Source: Geminisphaera colitermitum TAV2 (GTDB lineage Bacteria > Verrucomicrobiota > Verrucomicrobiia > Opitutales > Opitutaceae). Taken from it: 64,000 nt of DNA. The notes under the pieces were generated by a model. It saw nothing but the letters and a program-made list of their open reading frames with translations, was not told where the DNA came from and did not search any database. Positions 46,888-56,306 of the stretch are shown here, piece after piece; within the stretch, counting starts at the first letter, position 1, and the number at the start of each line of letters is the position of its first letter. The stretch spans positions 118,574 through 182,573 of the forward strand of contig NZ_ABEA03000094.1 in assembly GCF_000171235.2 (NCBI RefSeq). Direction: 5' to 3'. The translations under genes and the position numbers were made by a program.

Positions 46888-47496
46888 ATGGCCGCCACCT
46901 CCACCTCCGCAGCCTCCGTCTTGCTCAAGGCGCTTGATCTGCTCTCCACGCTCGCGCTGGTCCTGTATCCGTTTGCCATTTACGCGGGTGTCTCGTCCTG
47001 GGGAATCGGCGTCCTCGCACCGCTGCTTCTGGCCGTCTTCGGGCTGCGCCTCCTCCGCGCCCGGCCCCGGACCCGGGAGTTGTTTCCCGTCACCGTTGCC
47101 ATCGCCACCGTCGGCATCATCCTTGTCATGGCTTCATGGATACTCAAAAGGAGCGGCTGGCTTCTGTATTATCCGGTCGCCGTCAGCCTCATCCTGCTCG
47201 CCGTCTTCGGCTGGACGCTTCTGCGCCCCCCCAGCCTCGTCGAGCGTCTGGCCCGCCTCGCCGATCCGCGCCTGCCCGCCGCCGCCGTCGCCTACACGCG
47301 CAACGTCACGCGCGTTTGGTGCGTCTTCTTTGCCTGCAACGCCCTCGCCGCCCTCGCCACCTGCCTGCGCGGCGACCTCCGCCTCTGGACGCTCTACAAC
47401 GGCGCCGTCAGCTACCTGCTCATCGGCCTCCTCATGGCCGGCGAATGGTTCGTCCGCCGCCGTTTTATGAGCAGGCACGCACCGTCCACGCCATGA
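46888..47496 (+). CDS. apeG: Polytopic membrane protein of the APE cluster (ApeG-like, COG4648 type)
   Basis: The 202-aa protein has about five to six hydrophobic segments, including 'ALDLLSTLALVLYPFAIYAG', 'VAIATVGIILVMASWIL' and 'WCVFFACNALAALATCL'. It ends 'LLMAGEWFVRRRF'. Its position between the ACPs and the ligase and its layout match the uncharacterised COG4648 membrane protein of APE clusters. Its stop overlaps the next start by ATGA (47493-47496). Confidence 0.8.
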   Translation: MAATSTSAASVLLKALDLLSTLALVLYPFAIYAGVSSWGIGVLAPLLLAVFGLRLLRARPRTRELFPVTVAIATVGIILVMASWILKRSGWLLYYPVAVSLILLAVFGWTLLRPPSLVERLARLADPRLPAAAVAYTRNVTRVWCVFFACNALAALATCLRGDLRLWTLYNGAVSYLLIGLLMAGEWFVRRRFMSRHAPSTP

Positions 47497-49331
47497 CGCC
47501 CGCCCTCCCGCTCCGGTTTTCCGAAATCCTTGCGCCCGGACGCACGGACAACATCCCCGCCGCCTGGACGCCTTCCGTCGGCGGCCATCCTCCTCTCGCC
47601 CTGACGCTCGACCGGCTCCGCGGCGACGCGCTGCGCCTCGCCGCCACCCTCGCCGCCCGTCCGGAAAACCGCTGGGCGCTCTGCTTCGAAGACACCTGGT
47701 GGCTCGCCGCCTCCTTCCTCGCCGCCCTGCACACCGGCAAGGCCGTCGTCCTGCCCGGCCACACGCGCGAGGCGCTTCTTCTCGAACAACGCCACGCCTT
47801 CGACGCCCTCCTCACCGACCTGCCGATCCACAATCCGGCTCTCCCGTGCCTGCATCCGGACGCCTGCCCGGAGCCCGGCGCAGGCGCGTCCTTTGGAGAT
47901 TTTTCCCACGGTCCCGATTGCTCCGGCGTCACCTTCCACACCTCCGGCTCCACCGGCAGCCCCAAGGCCGTCCACAAGACCCTCGCCGCCCTGCAACGGG
48001 AAAACGACACCCACGCTGCCCGCTGGGGCGCTGCTCTTGCCGGAACCAGCGTTGCGGGCACCACCTCCCACCAGCACCTTTACGGCTTCCAGTTCCGGAT
48101 GCTTCTCCCGCTCACCCTTGGCGTTCCCTTCAACACGCGCATCATCGAATACCACGAGCAACTCCTTCACGCCGCCCCCCGGCCCTTCGCCCTCATCACC
48201 AGCCCGGCCTTCATCAAACGCCTCGATCCCGCCCTCCCACCGCTCGATTCCTCCGCGGTACGTCACGTCCTCTCCGCCGGGGGTTTTCTCTCCCCCGATG
48301 ACGCCGGCCTCTGCCTGCGCGTCCTTGGCCGCTCCCCATTTGAAATCTACGGCAGCACCGAGGCCGGTGCCATCGCATGGCGCGACACCGCCGTCGAACG
48401 CCGCTTCTGGACCCCTCTCCCCGGCGTGCGCCTCCGCTGCGACTCCGCGGACGGACGCCTCTCGCTTACCTCCCCTTTTCTTCCTCCCGGCCAGACGCTT
48501 GTCACCGACGACCAGATACGCCCCGCCTGCGACCCCGCCGCCGGCATCACTTCCTTTGAACTCCTCGGGCGTCTCGATCGCATCATCAAGATCGAGGAAA
48601 AGCGCGTCTCGCTCCCCGAAATCGAGCAGCGCCTTCTCTCCCTCGATTCCGTGGCCGACGCCGCCGTCGTCCCCCTGTCCGCTCCCTCGCCGTCGGGTCG
48701 CGCCCGCCTGCAACTTGGCGCCGTCCTCGTGCTCTCCGAAACCGGCCGCGCCCGCTACAACCGCGACGGCCACGGTGCGTTCCTGCTCGCGCTCCGCCGC
48801 GAACTCCGCGCCTGGCTCGAACCCGTTGCCCTCCCGCGCCGGCTCCATGTCGCCGACGTCATCCCGGCCACTCCGCAGGGCAAACGTCCCGCCTCCCTGC
48901 TCGCCGCCCTGTTCGCCCCGTCTCCCTTGCCCTCTGACTCCCCTGCGCTCGCCGCCACCACCGCGCTCCCGTCGGGGGCAACCGAGGCCGTCATCGACAT
49001 CCCGCTACATCCGGATTTGCTCTGGTTTCGCGGCCACTTTCCCCGCCTCAAACTCCTCCCCGGCGTCGCCCAGCTTCACTGGGTTTTGCAACATGCCGCG
49101 CGCGCCTTCGGACTCGGTGAACGCCTTCCGCGCATTGAGTCTCTGAAATTCCGACGCCCCGTCCTTCCCGGAGAGACGCTGCGCATGCACCTCCGCTGGA
49201 CGCCCGAAGCCAACCGCCTCGACTTTACCGCCACCGTCCCCCCCCCCCCCCCCAGTGCCGGTGCCGCGTCGGTTGCCAGTACCGGACGCCTCACGCTCAT
49301 CCCGGCAACGCCCCCCCCTCCGCTGCCATGA
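47493..49331 (+). CDS. apeH: Acyl/aryl ligase fused to ApeI-like dehydratase
   Basis: The 612-aa two-domain protein starts with an AMP-binding ligase (about 1-480) with phosphate loop 'FHTSGSTGSPKAVHKT', 'YGSTEAGAIAWRD' and 'GRLDRIIKIEEKRVSLPEIE'. The invariant late Lys would be in 'ATPQGKRPASLL'. It activates an aryl acid starter, as ApeH does with 4-hydroxybenzoate-type acids. The C-terminal part (about 495-600) is a FabA/FabZ-like hotdog with 'LLWFRGHFPRLKLLPGVAQL', His in GHFP, corresponding to ApeI. In the E. coli cluster these are separate genes. A C16 tract at 49238-49253 encodes prolines near the end. Overlap ATGA with apeJ. Confidence 0.88.
   Translation: MTPALPLRFSEILAPGRTDNIPAAWTPSVGGHPPLALTLDRLRGDALRLAATLAARPENRWALCFEDTWWLAASFLAALHTGKAVVLPGHTREALLLEQRHAFDALLTDLPIHNPALPCLHPDACPEPGAGASFGDFSHGPDCSGVTFHTSGSTGSPKAVHKTLAALQRENDTHAARWGAALAGTSVAGTTSHQHLYGFQFRMLLPLTLGVPFNTRIIEYHEQLLHAAPRPFALITSPAFIKRLDPALPPLDSSAVRHVLSAGGFLSPDDAGLCLRVLGRSPFEIYGSTEAGAIAWRDTAVERRFWTPLPGVRLRCDSADGRLSLTSPFLPPGQTLVTDDQIRPACDPAAGITSFELLGRLDRIIKIEEKRVSLPEIEQRLLSLDSVADAAVVPLSAPSPSGRARLQLGAVLVLSETGRARYNRDGHGAFLLALRRELRAWLEPVALPRRLHVADVIPATPQGKRPASLLAALFAPSPLPSDSPALAATTALPSGATEAVIDIPLHPDLLWFRGHFPRLKLLPGVAQLHWVLQHAARAFGLGERLPRIESLKFRRPVLPGETLRMHLRWTPEANRLDFTATVPPPPPSAGAASVASTGRLTLIPATPPPPLP
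49238..49253. repeat. C16 tract in the apeH-apeI fusion gene
   Basis: Sixteen C encode prolines in the C-terminal hotdog domain of the ligase-dehydratase. The frame is intact as read and the gene ends 78 bp later. Confidence 0.88.
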
Positions 49332-51040
49332 GCCACCGCCCCTGCATCATCGTCCCCTGCTACAATCACGGCTCCACCCTGCAGGCACTCATCGAGCGTC
49401 TCGCGCCGTTCGGCCTCCCTCTCATCATCGTTGACGATGGCAGCGACGAAGCCACCGCCTCCGAACTGCGCCGGCTCGCCGCGCAACACGCCCTCACGCT
49501 CCTTGCGCATTCGCGCAATCAGGGCAAGGGCGCGGCCGTCGCCACCGCGTTGCGCGAGGCCCGCCGTCTCGGCCACACCCACGCGCTCCAGATCGACGCC
49601 GACGGACAGCACGACGTTTCCGCCATCCCCGCCCTGCTTGATCTCTCGCGCGCAAATCCGGATGCCCTTGTCTCCGGCCGTCCGGTTTACGACTCCAGCA
49701 TCCCGCCGGCTCGCAGGATCGGGCGCTGGATCACCCACGTCTGGGTCTGGATTGAGACGCTGTCACTGGAAATCAATGACAGCATGTGCGGGCTTCGCGT
49801 GTATCCGGTTTCTCCTTCGCTCGCGCTTCTCGACTCACCGCGTCTCCGCGTCGGGCGGCGCATGGATTTCGACACCGAAATCATGGTCCGCCTTCACTGG
49901 GCCGGATATCCCGTGCTCTTTCATCCCGTGCGCGTCACCTATCCGCCGGGCGGAGTTTCCCACTTCCGCGCCTTTCGCGACAATCTCCGCATCTCCTGGA
50001 TGCACACCCGCCTCTTCCTCGGCATGCTGCCCCGAGCCCCGAAACTTTTGTGGAGAAAACTGAAGATCGAAAGAGAAACAGCCTCCCGTCTTCAGCCTTC
50101 AGGCTTTTCCTCCCCGCACTGGTCTCGCATTCCCGAACGTCGCGGCCTCGCCGGCATGAGGCTGATGCTCCTGGCCTATCGTGTTTTCGGATACCGGTTC
50201 TTTTCCCTCCTGCTCCATCCCGTCGTTTTTGTCTTCTGGCTGACCGGAGCCCGCGCCCGGCGTGCCTCCCGCGCCTGGCTGTGCCGCCTTCGCACCCGCG
50301 CGGCGGCGACCGGCTGCATGTTGCCCGCCGGCCCGCCTCTCACCGGCTACCGCCACTTTTACCGCTTCGGTGAATCCATCCTCGAAAAACTCGCCGCTTG
50401 GAACGGCGACATTCGCAACGACGATGTCGAGATTGTGGATCACGGCGTCCTCGCCCCGTATCTGAAAAATCACGACGCCCCCGGCGCGCTCGTCTTCATG
50501 ACCCACCTCGGCAATCCCGAGCTTTGCCGCGCGCTCGGCGCCCGCACCGGCAAGACGATCAACGCCATCGTCCACACCGCCAACGCCGCCCGCTTCAACC
50601 GCCTCCTCCGCGAGACCGCCCCCGGTTCGCATCTCAACCTCATCCCCGCCGCCGGCCTCTCGCCCGCCACCGCCATCCTCCTGAAGGAGAAGCTCGACGC
50701 CGGCGAATGGATCGCCATCGCCGCCGACCGCACCTCCATTCACCATCCCGGGCGCGTTGTCATGGCCGATTTCCTTGGCGCGCCCGCTCCGTTTCCCGAA
50801 GGCCCCTTCGTTCTCGCCTCCGTCCTGAAATGCCCGGTCTTCCTCATGTTTGCCCTCAAGGAAAACGGACGCCACCGCATCCACGTCGAACCCTTTGCCG
50901 ATCCGCTCGCGCTGCCCCGCGCCACCCGCGCCGCCGCCCTCTCCGCGCACGCCGCCCGTCTGGCCGCCCGCCTCGAACACCACGCCATGAACGCCCCGCT
51001 CGACTGGTTTAACTTCCACAACTTCTGGCCCTCCGCATAG
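49328..51040 (+). CDS. apeJ: Glycosyltransferase family 2 fused to LpxL-type acyltransferase (ApeJ-like)
   Basis: The 570-aa protein has an N-terminal GT2 domain (about 1-220) with 'CIIVPCYNHGSTLQALIERL', 'IVDDGSDE', DXD-like 'LQIDADGQHD' and 'MDFDTEIMVRLHWAGYPVLF'. A linker with hydrophobic residues leads to a lipid A acyltransferase-like domain (about 270-570) with 'VFMTHLGNPELCRALGARTG', 'IAIAADRTS' and 'WFNFHNFW'. The same fusion is known in E. coli APE clusters and probably glycosylates and acylates the polyene. The HX4D of LpxL is seen as HLGNPE, so catalytic details differ from the consensus. Confidence 0.9.
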   Translation: MSHRPCIIVPCYNHGSTLQALIERLAPFGLPLIIVDDGSDEATASELRRLAAQHALTLLAHSRNQGKGAAVATALREARRLGHTHALQIDADGQHDVSAIPALLDLSRANPDALVSGRPVYDSSIPPARRIGRWITHVWVWIETLSLEINDSMCGLRVYPVSPSLALLDSPRLRVGRRMDFDTEIMVRLHWAGYPVLFHPVRVTYPPGGVSHFRAFRDNLRISWMHTRLFLGMLPRAPKLLWRKLKIERETASRLQPSGFSSPHWSRIPERRGLAGMRLMLLAYRVFGYRFFSLLLHPVVFVFWLTGARARRASRAWLCRLRTRAAATGCMLPAGPPLTGYRHFYRFGESILEKLAAWNGDIRNDDVEIVDHGVLAPYLKNHDAPGALVFMTHLGNPELCRALGARTGKTINAIVHTANAARFNRLLRETAPGSHLNLIPAAGLSPATAILLKEKLDAGEWIAIAADRTSIHHPGRVVMADFLGAPAPFPEGPFVLASVLKCPVFLMFALKENGRHRIHVEPFADPLALPRATRAAALSAHAARLAARLEHHAMNAPLDWFNFHNFWPSA

Positions 51041-51053
51041 CCTCCTTTCGCAC

Positions 51054-51470
51054 ATGTCGCTTCCCTCCGTCACCATCGAACAAAAACCCGCCTTCTGCGA
51101 CTTCGACCCCATGGGCGTCGTCTGGCACGGGAACTATTTCCGCTACTTCGAGTACGCCCGCGAGGCCCTGCTCGACAGCATCGACTACGGCTACCTCCGC
51201 ATGGAGGAGTCCGGCTACCTCTGGCCCATCGTGGACACGCGCGTCAAATACATCGCCCCCGTCATCTTTGGCCGCCGCATCCTCGTGACCGCCGCCATCG
51301 CCGAATACGAAAACCGCCTGCGCATCAACTACGAGATCTGCGACGCCGCCACCGGCTCCCGCATCACGCGCGGCCATACCCTCCAGATCGCCGTCCACAA
51401 GGCCACCCGCGAGACCTGTTTCGTCTGCCCGCCCGTCCTCTTCGAGAAACTCGGTCTCCCCCGCCCATGA
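51054..51470 (+). CDS. apeK: Acyl-ACP thioesterase (ApeK-like, 4HBT hotdog)
   Basis: The 138-aa hotdog thioesterase has 'CDFDPMGVVWHGNYFRYFEY', with catalytic Asp and the conserved HGNY, and 'YIAPVIFGRRILVTAAIAEY'. It likely releases or edits polyene chains. It is 14 bp after apeJ and overlaps apeL with ATGA. Confidence 0.92.
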   Translation: MSLPSVTIEQKPAFCDFDPMGVVWHGNYFRYFEYAREALLDSIDYGYLRMEESGYLWPIVDTRVKYIAPVIFGRRILVTAAIAEYENRLRINYEICDAATGSRITRGHTLQIAVHKATRETCFVCPPVLFEKLGLPRP

Positions 51471-52069
51471 AAATCATCCTTCCGCTCCTCCTCTGCCTCT
51501 TCGCCGTTGCGACATCTGCGGACCCCTCCGCACCGATCACCCCCGAAACGCTCCAAGCCCGCCTCTCCCTCAACGGTTCGTTGCACTGCGCCTACGAGCA
51601 GACCCGCAACATCAGCGGCATGGCGCGCCCGCTCCGTGCTTCCGGCACGCTTGAGATTTCTCCCGAAACCGGGCTCGTCCTCCGCCAGACAAAACCCTTC
51701 GCCCAGACGTTCCGCATCACGCCCGACCGCATCGAGACCACCCTCGAAGGGCAGCCGCCCGAGATCATCACCGCGCGCGACAACCCCCGCCTGTTTCAGT
51801 TCAACCAGCTCCTTTCCGCCCTCTTCCGCGCCGATCACGCCGCCCTGCGCGAATCCTTCACGCCCGCGCTCTCCGGCACCCTCGACGCCTGGACACTCCA
51901 ACTCGAGCCCCGCGACGATCTGCTGCAAAAAATCTTTCTCCGCATCTCCCTCACCGGCGGACGCCACATCGACACCCTCCGCATCGAAGACCGGCAAAAC
52001 GACACCACCCTCCTCCGCTTCTTCGATCACCGGGCGTCTCCCGCGCCCGCGCCCGTCCTGCACCCCTGA
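51467..52069 (+). CDS. apeL: LolA-like outer-membrane carrier (ApeL-like)
   Basis: The 200-aa periplasmic protein has a signal peptide (MKIILPLLLCLFAVATSA) and a LolA-type beta sheet, 'AYEQTRNISGMARPLRASGT' and 'PETGLVLRQTKPFAQTFRIT'. In APE clusters a LolA-like protein is thought to carry the product to the outer membrane. It precedes the MMPL exporter. Confidence 0.88.
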   Translation: MKIILPLLLCLFAVATSADPSAPITPETLQARLSLNGSLHCAYEQTRNISGMARPLRASGTLEISPETGLVLRQTKPFAQTFRITPDRIETTLEGQPPEIITARDNPRLFQFNQLLSALFRADHAALRESFTPALSGTLDAWTLQLEPRDDLLQKIFLRISLTGGRHIDTLRIEDRQNDTTLLRFFDHRASPAPAPVLHP

Positions 52070-52092
52070 TCCCGGCCACGGCCACGCCTCCC

Positions 52093-54426
52093 ATGTCGCG
52101 TCCTTCGTTGATCTCGCTCGAACGCCTCCAGCCCTGGCTCGCCGCCGGGTGGCTGCTCTTTTGTATTCTGACGGCCATGACACTCGTCCGGCTCGTTCCC
52201 GGCGCGCGCATCGACACCAACATCCTCTCCCTTCTCGCTTCCGGCGGGCAGCCCCGCGACACCGACATCAACGCCGCCTGCGCCCGCCGCGTCGAACAAC
52301 AACTCCTCTGGCTCGTCTCCGCGCCGCCCGGCAACCCCTCGGAAACCGCGCCCGCGCAGTGGTGGTTCGAACAACTTTCCCTCCTTTCCGAACTCACCCC
52401 GCCCTCCGGTCTCCTCACCGACGATTACCAGACCGCCTGGGCGCGGCATCATCACCGCCACCGGGCGCAGCTTCTCGACACCCGTTCGCTGCAACGGCTC
52501 GAACAAGGCCCCGACTCTTGGGCCGCCTGGGTGCTCTCCCAGGTTTATTCCCCGCTCGCCGGCGTCGGCTCCGCCGAACTCGCCGCCGACCCGCTCCTGC
52601 TCGTCCGCAGCGCGCAACTCGCCGCGCTCGGCGACGCCTCCGCGTTTCAACTCAACCAGGGCTGGCTCACCTGCACCGATCCCGACGGACGCCCCTGGCG
52701 GCTCATCCGCTCCACGCTGCGCGGTTCCAGTTTCGACACGGGAACCATCCACTCGCTCACCGGGCGGCTCGACGCGCTAGAAACTGAGTTTCAACAACGC
52801 TGGCCCGGCGCGCAGATCCTGCGCCGGGGTGCGCTCTATTACAGCGACTATGCCTCCCGCCAGGCCGAGCGCGAAATCGCCCTGCTCGGCGCCATCTCGA
52901 CACTCGGCATCACGTTCGTTTCCTGGCTCCTGTTTCGCTCCTTCCGGCCCATTCTCCTCACGGTGCTCTCCACCGCCATCGGCCTCGCCGCCGGGCTCGC
53001 CGGCGTGCTCCTTCTCTTTGGCAACATCCACGTTATCACGCTCGTCCTCGCCACCAGCATCATCGGCGTGTCCGAGGACTATGCCGTGCATTATCTGGTC
53101 GAGCGCATGCGCCACGGCCGCGAGGAAACCCCCGCCGGCAGCCTGCGCCGGCTGCTTCGCGTGCTCCTCCTCGCCGTCCTCACCAGCTCCGCCGCCTACA
53201 TGGTTCTCTTCGTCGCGCCCTTTCCCGGGTTCCGCCAGCTCGCCGTCTGCGCCATCCTCGGGCTCGTCTGCGCCTTTGGCACCGTGGTCTGCTGGTTCCC
53301 CCTTCTCACGAAAAAAATTTGCGGCCACGACAAGAACGCCGCGTTCAACGCCCTGCTCGCCTCCTGGCTCCGGCTCTGGCGCGACAACCGCCTCCTCCGC
53401 ATCGGACTCCCCGCGCTCCTTGCCGTTGTCGGGCTCGCCTCCGTCCTGACCCTCCGCATCGACGACGATGTTTCGCTCCTCCAGGGTTTCCCGCCGTCGT
53501 TTCGTGAAAACGAACAGCGCATCGCCGCCCTCACCGCGCAGGATGCCGACACCCGCTGGTTTCTCGTGCGCGGAGCCACCGCCGAGCAAACGCTCCAGCG
53601 CCTCGAAGCCCTCGAACCGCATCTGCTGGAGGAGCAACGCGCCGGGCGCATCCGCTCCGCCCGCCTCCTCACGCGTTCGCTTCCCTCGCTCGCCCGCCAG
53701 CGCGCCGCGCACGACGCCCTCGCCGCGTCCGCTCCCTCCATCCTCGACCGTCTGCGCGAAGCCGGCCTCGAACCTCCGCCCGCCTCCGGCGTCATCCCGC
53801 CCTTTGATCCGCTCACGCCCGAAGCCTGGTTCGCCTCCCCCGTGAGCGAAGGCTGGCGCCTGCTTTGGTTCCCCGATCTCGCCGCCACCTTTGCCGCCAT
53901 CGTCCCCGTTTCCGGAGCTGCGCCCGGCTTCGATCCGCCCGCCATCGCCGCCCGCGTGGAAGGCGTCACCTGGCAGGACCGGCGCGCGGAGGTCAGCGAG
54001 ACGTTCGGCACGTTTCGCTCGCATCTGGGTCTGCTCCTCGCCGGCTCACTGGCCGTCATCGCGCTCGTTTTTGTGGTTCGCTTCGGACCGCGTCACGGCA
54101 TTCGCAGCCTGCTGCCGCTCCTCATCGCCGTCGGCGTCGCCCTCGCTCCGCTCGCCTTCCTCGGGAATCCCTTCAACCTGTTTGGCATGTTCGCGCTCAT
54201 CCTCGTCGTCGGCATCGGCGTCGATTACGCGCTCTTCTTTTCCAATCCGGCCTGCGATCCGGACACGGCCATGCTCTCCATCCTCACCGCCACCCTGACC
54301 ACGTTGATCGGCTTCGGCGCGCTGGCGCTCAGCGGCACTCCGGCCATCTCCAGTTTCGGCCTCGTCCTCGCCACCGGCATCGCCACCGCCCTGATTCTCT
54401 CTCCGCTTGCCCGTCCATCATCCTGA
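52093..54426 (+). CDS. apeM: MMPL/RND-type exporter (ApeM-like)
   Basis: The 777-aa inner-membrane exporter has two halves, each with a large periplasmic loop and about five to six helices. Helix groups are seen at about 265-400 ('LVLATSIIGVSEDYAVHYLV', the RND Asp-containing helix) and about 650-777 ('ALILVVGIGVDYALFFSNPA', again with the Asp/Tyr pair). It exports the aryl-polyene lipid to the periplasm. It is 23 bp after apeL. Confidence 0.92.
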   Translation: MSRPSLISLERLQPWLAAGWLLFCILTAMTLVRLVPGARIDTNILSLLASGGQPRDTDINAACARRVEQQLLWLVSAPPGNPSETAPAQWWFEQLSLLSELTPPSGLLTDDYQTAWARHHHRHRAQLLDTRSLQRLEQGPDSWAAWVLSQVYSPLAGVGSAELAADPLLLVRSAQLAALGDASAFQLNQGWLTCTDPDGRPWRLIRSTLRGSSFDTGTIHSLTGRLDALETEFQQRWPGAQILRRGALYYSDYASRQAEREIALLGAISTLGITFVSWLLFRSFRPILLTVLSTAIGLAAGLAGVLLLFGNIHVITLVLATSIIGVSEDYAVHYLVERMRHGREETPAGSLRRLLRVLLLAVLTSSAAYMVLFVAPFPGFRQLAVCAILGLVCAFGTVVCWFPLLTKKICGHDKNAAFNALLASWLRLWRDNRLLRIGLPALLAVVGLASVLTLRIDDDVSLLQGFPPSFRENEQRIAALTAQDADTRWFLVRGATAEQTLQRLEALEPHLLEEQRAGRIRSARLLTRSLPSLARQRAAHDALAASAPSILDRLREAGLEPPPASGVIPPFDPLTPEAWFASPVSEGWRLLWFPDLAATFAAIVPVSGAAPGFDPPAIAARVEGVTWQDRRAEVSETFGTFRSHLGLLLAGSLAVIALVFVVRFGPRHGIRSLLPLLIAVGVALAPLAFLGNPFNLFGMFALILVVGIGVDYALFFSNPACDPDTAMLSILTATLTTLIGFGALALSGTPAISSFGLVLATGIATALILSPLARPSS

Positions 54427-54434
54427 ATCAAAAC

Positions 54435-55064
54435 GTGTCATTATATTTTAATTACAAAACCGCCGTTTTCTCCATCGCGCTCGTCCTGCTCCTGTCCGCC
54501 TGCGTGACCCGGCCGGCCGGCCGCGACGCCTCCCCGGAGCCTGTTGCCAACCTCGACCCGCGCACCCGCGTCACCCTGCCTTCGCCTGCGCTGACCTCCC
54601 CCCCCCCCCCCCTCCATCGCGAGCAACTCCTGCGCTCCACCGTCAACGGACGCACACACACCCTGCATGCCGTGCTCGATGCCGACGGTCGGAAACTCAC
54701 CCTCGCCGGTCTCAGTCCGATGGGTCTGCGCCTCTTTCTGCTCACCTATGAGGACGGCCGCATCACTGCCGAAAAACTCCCCGCCCTCCCCGCCAGCCTG
54801 CCCCCGCCCGCGCAAGTCCTCGCCGACATCATGCTCGCCTGGTGGCCCCTCGAATCCTGGGCGCCCCGCCTTCCCGCCGGCTGGACGCTTGCCGACGACT
54901 CGTCTGCCCGCCGCGTCCTGCGCGACCCCGACGGCAATCCTGTCGCGGAGATTCATTACCGCGAAACCGGTCCGGCCGCCGCGCCACGCCGCGCCGATCC
55001 CATCCTTGTCCGCCATCATTCCTTCGGATACGAAATCCATCTCACCACACTCACCGATGACTAA
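54435..55064 (+). CDS. apeN: DUF3261 lipoprotein (ApeN-like)
   Basis: The 209-aa probable lipoprotein starts at GTG 54435, since no ATG precedes the signal. The lipobox LLSAC has its Cys at residue 23. The rest includes 'TLAGLSPMGLRLFLLTYEDG' and 'DIMLAWWPLESWAPRLPAGW', the DUF3261 pattern that occurs in APE clusters. A C15 tract at 54598-54612 encodes prolines shortly after the lipobox. It is 8 bp after apeM. Confidence 0.82.
   Translation: MSLYFNYKTAVFSIALVLLLSACVTRPAGRDASPEPVANLDPRTRVTLPSPALTSPPPPLHREQLLRSTVNGRTHTLHAVLDADGRKLTLAGLSPMGLRLFLLTYEDGRITAEKLPALPASLPPPAQVLADIMLAWWPLESWAPRLPAGWTLADDSSARRVLRDPDGNPVAEIHYRETGPAAAPRRADPILVRHHSFGYEIHLTTLTDD
54598..54612. repeat. C15 tract in apeN
   Basis: Fifteen C encode a proline run about 55 residues into the DUF3261 lipoprotein. 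Length change would truncate the lipoprotein soon after its membrane anchor. Confidence 0.88.
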
Positions 55065-55079
55065 ACCGCAGGCCGCGTC

Positions 55080-56285
55080 ATGATCCACATCCAGGCCGCC
55101 GCCCTCATCAATCCACTCGGCGCGACACCCGCCGCGATCCTCGACGCCCTCTCCACCGACGCGCCTCCGCCCGGCATGACGACCTCCACCCGCTGGCTCG
55201 CCAACGGCGCCGCCTGCCGCGTCGGGGAAGCCCCCGGTCCGCTGCCCGAAATCCCCCCGGAACTCGCCGCGCACGACACGCGCAACAACCGCCTCCTCCT
55301 CGCCGCCCTCGCTCAAATCCGCCCCGCGCTCGACGCCCTCCTCGCCCGGCATTCGCCCGGGCGCATCGCCGTCATTCTCGGCTCCAGCACCAGCGGCATC
55401 CTCGAAGGCGAACTCGCCGTCCGCCACCACCACGAACACGGCACCCTGCCCTCCGCCTACCGCTACGCCCAGCAGGAACCCGGCGACCCCGCCCGCTTTC
55501 TCGCGGCCCACCTCGGCCTCACCGGTCCCGCCTACACGATCTCCACCGCCTGCTCCTCCAGCGCCCGCGCCCTCCTCAGCGCGCGCCGCCTCCTGCGCGC
55601 CGGAATTGTCGATGCCGTCATCGCCGGCGGAGCCGACTCCCTCTGTCAGTTAACCCTCAACGGATTCAACAGCCTGCAAGCCCTCTCGCTCTCGCCCGGC
55701 GGCACAAAACCCTTCGCCGCCGACCGCGACGGCATCACCATCGGCGAAGCCGCCGCGCTCCTCCTCCTCGCCCGCGAACCCGGCGACCGGCCCGGCACCC
55801 TGCTGCTCGGTGCGGGCGAGTCCTCCGACGCCTGGCACATGTCCGCCCCCCGCCCCGACGGCACCGGGGCGGAGGCCGCCATGCTCGACGCCCTCCGCGA
55901 CGCCGGCATCGATCCCGCCCGCGCCCACGAAACCATCGGCTACATCAATCTCCACGGCACCGGCACCCCGCTCAACGACAGCATGGAGACCGCCGCCGTG
56001 TATCGCCTTTTCGGTGACCGCATCCCCTGCGGCAGCACCAAGCACCTCACCGGCCACACCCTCGGGGCCTGCGGAGCCACCGAGGCCGCCCTCTGCCACC
56101 ATCTCATCCTCTCGCCCCGCGCCACGCTCCCCCGCCAGCAGCTTGCCCCCGCAGAACGCGACGCCACGCTTCCCCCCGTCGATCTCGTCACCCGGCCCGG
56201 ACGCCCGCTCTCGCCCCGCGCCATTCTTTCCAACTCATTCGCCTTTGGCGGCAACAACGCCGCCCTCATCCTCGGCCCCGCCTGA
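55080..56285 (+). CDS. apeO: Beta-ketoacyl synthase (ApeO-like)
   Basis: The 401-aa ketosynthase has an intact Cys-His-His triad: Cys158 in STACSSSARAL, His292 in LHGTGTPLND and His326 in KHLTGHTLGACG with Lys321. It elongates the polyene by decarboxylative condensation. It works with dehydratase, reductase and the second ketosynthase downstream. Confidence 0.95.
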   Translation: MIHIQAAALINPLGATPAAILDALSTDAPPPGMTTSTRWLANGAACRVGEAPGPLPEIPPELAAHDTRNNRLLLAALAQIRPALDALLARHSPGRIAVILGSSTSGILEGELAVRHHHEHGTLPSAYRYAQQEPGDPARFLAAHLGLTGPAYTISTACSSSARALLSARRLLRAGIVDAVIAGGADSLCQLTLNGFNSLQALSLSPGGTKPFAADRDGITIGEAAALLLLAREPGDRPGTLLLGAGESSDAWHMSAPRPDGTGAEAAMLDALRDAGIDPARAHETIGYINLHGTGTPLNDSMETAAVYRLFGDRIPCGSTKHLTGHTLGACGATEAALCHHLILSPRATLPRQQLAPAERDATLPPVDLVTRPGRPLSPRAILSNSFAFGGNNAALILGPA

Positions 56286-56306
56286 CACCTCAAGCGCCTT
56301 CACAAA

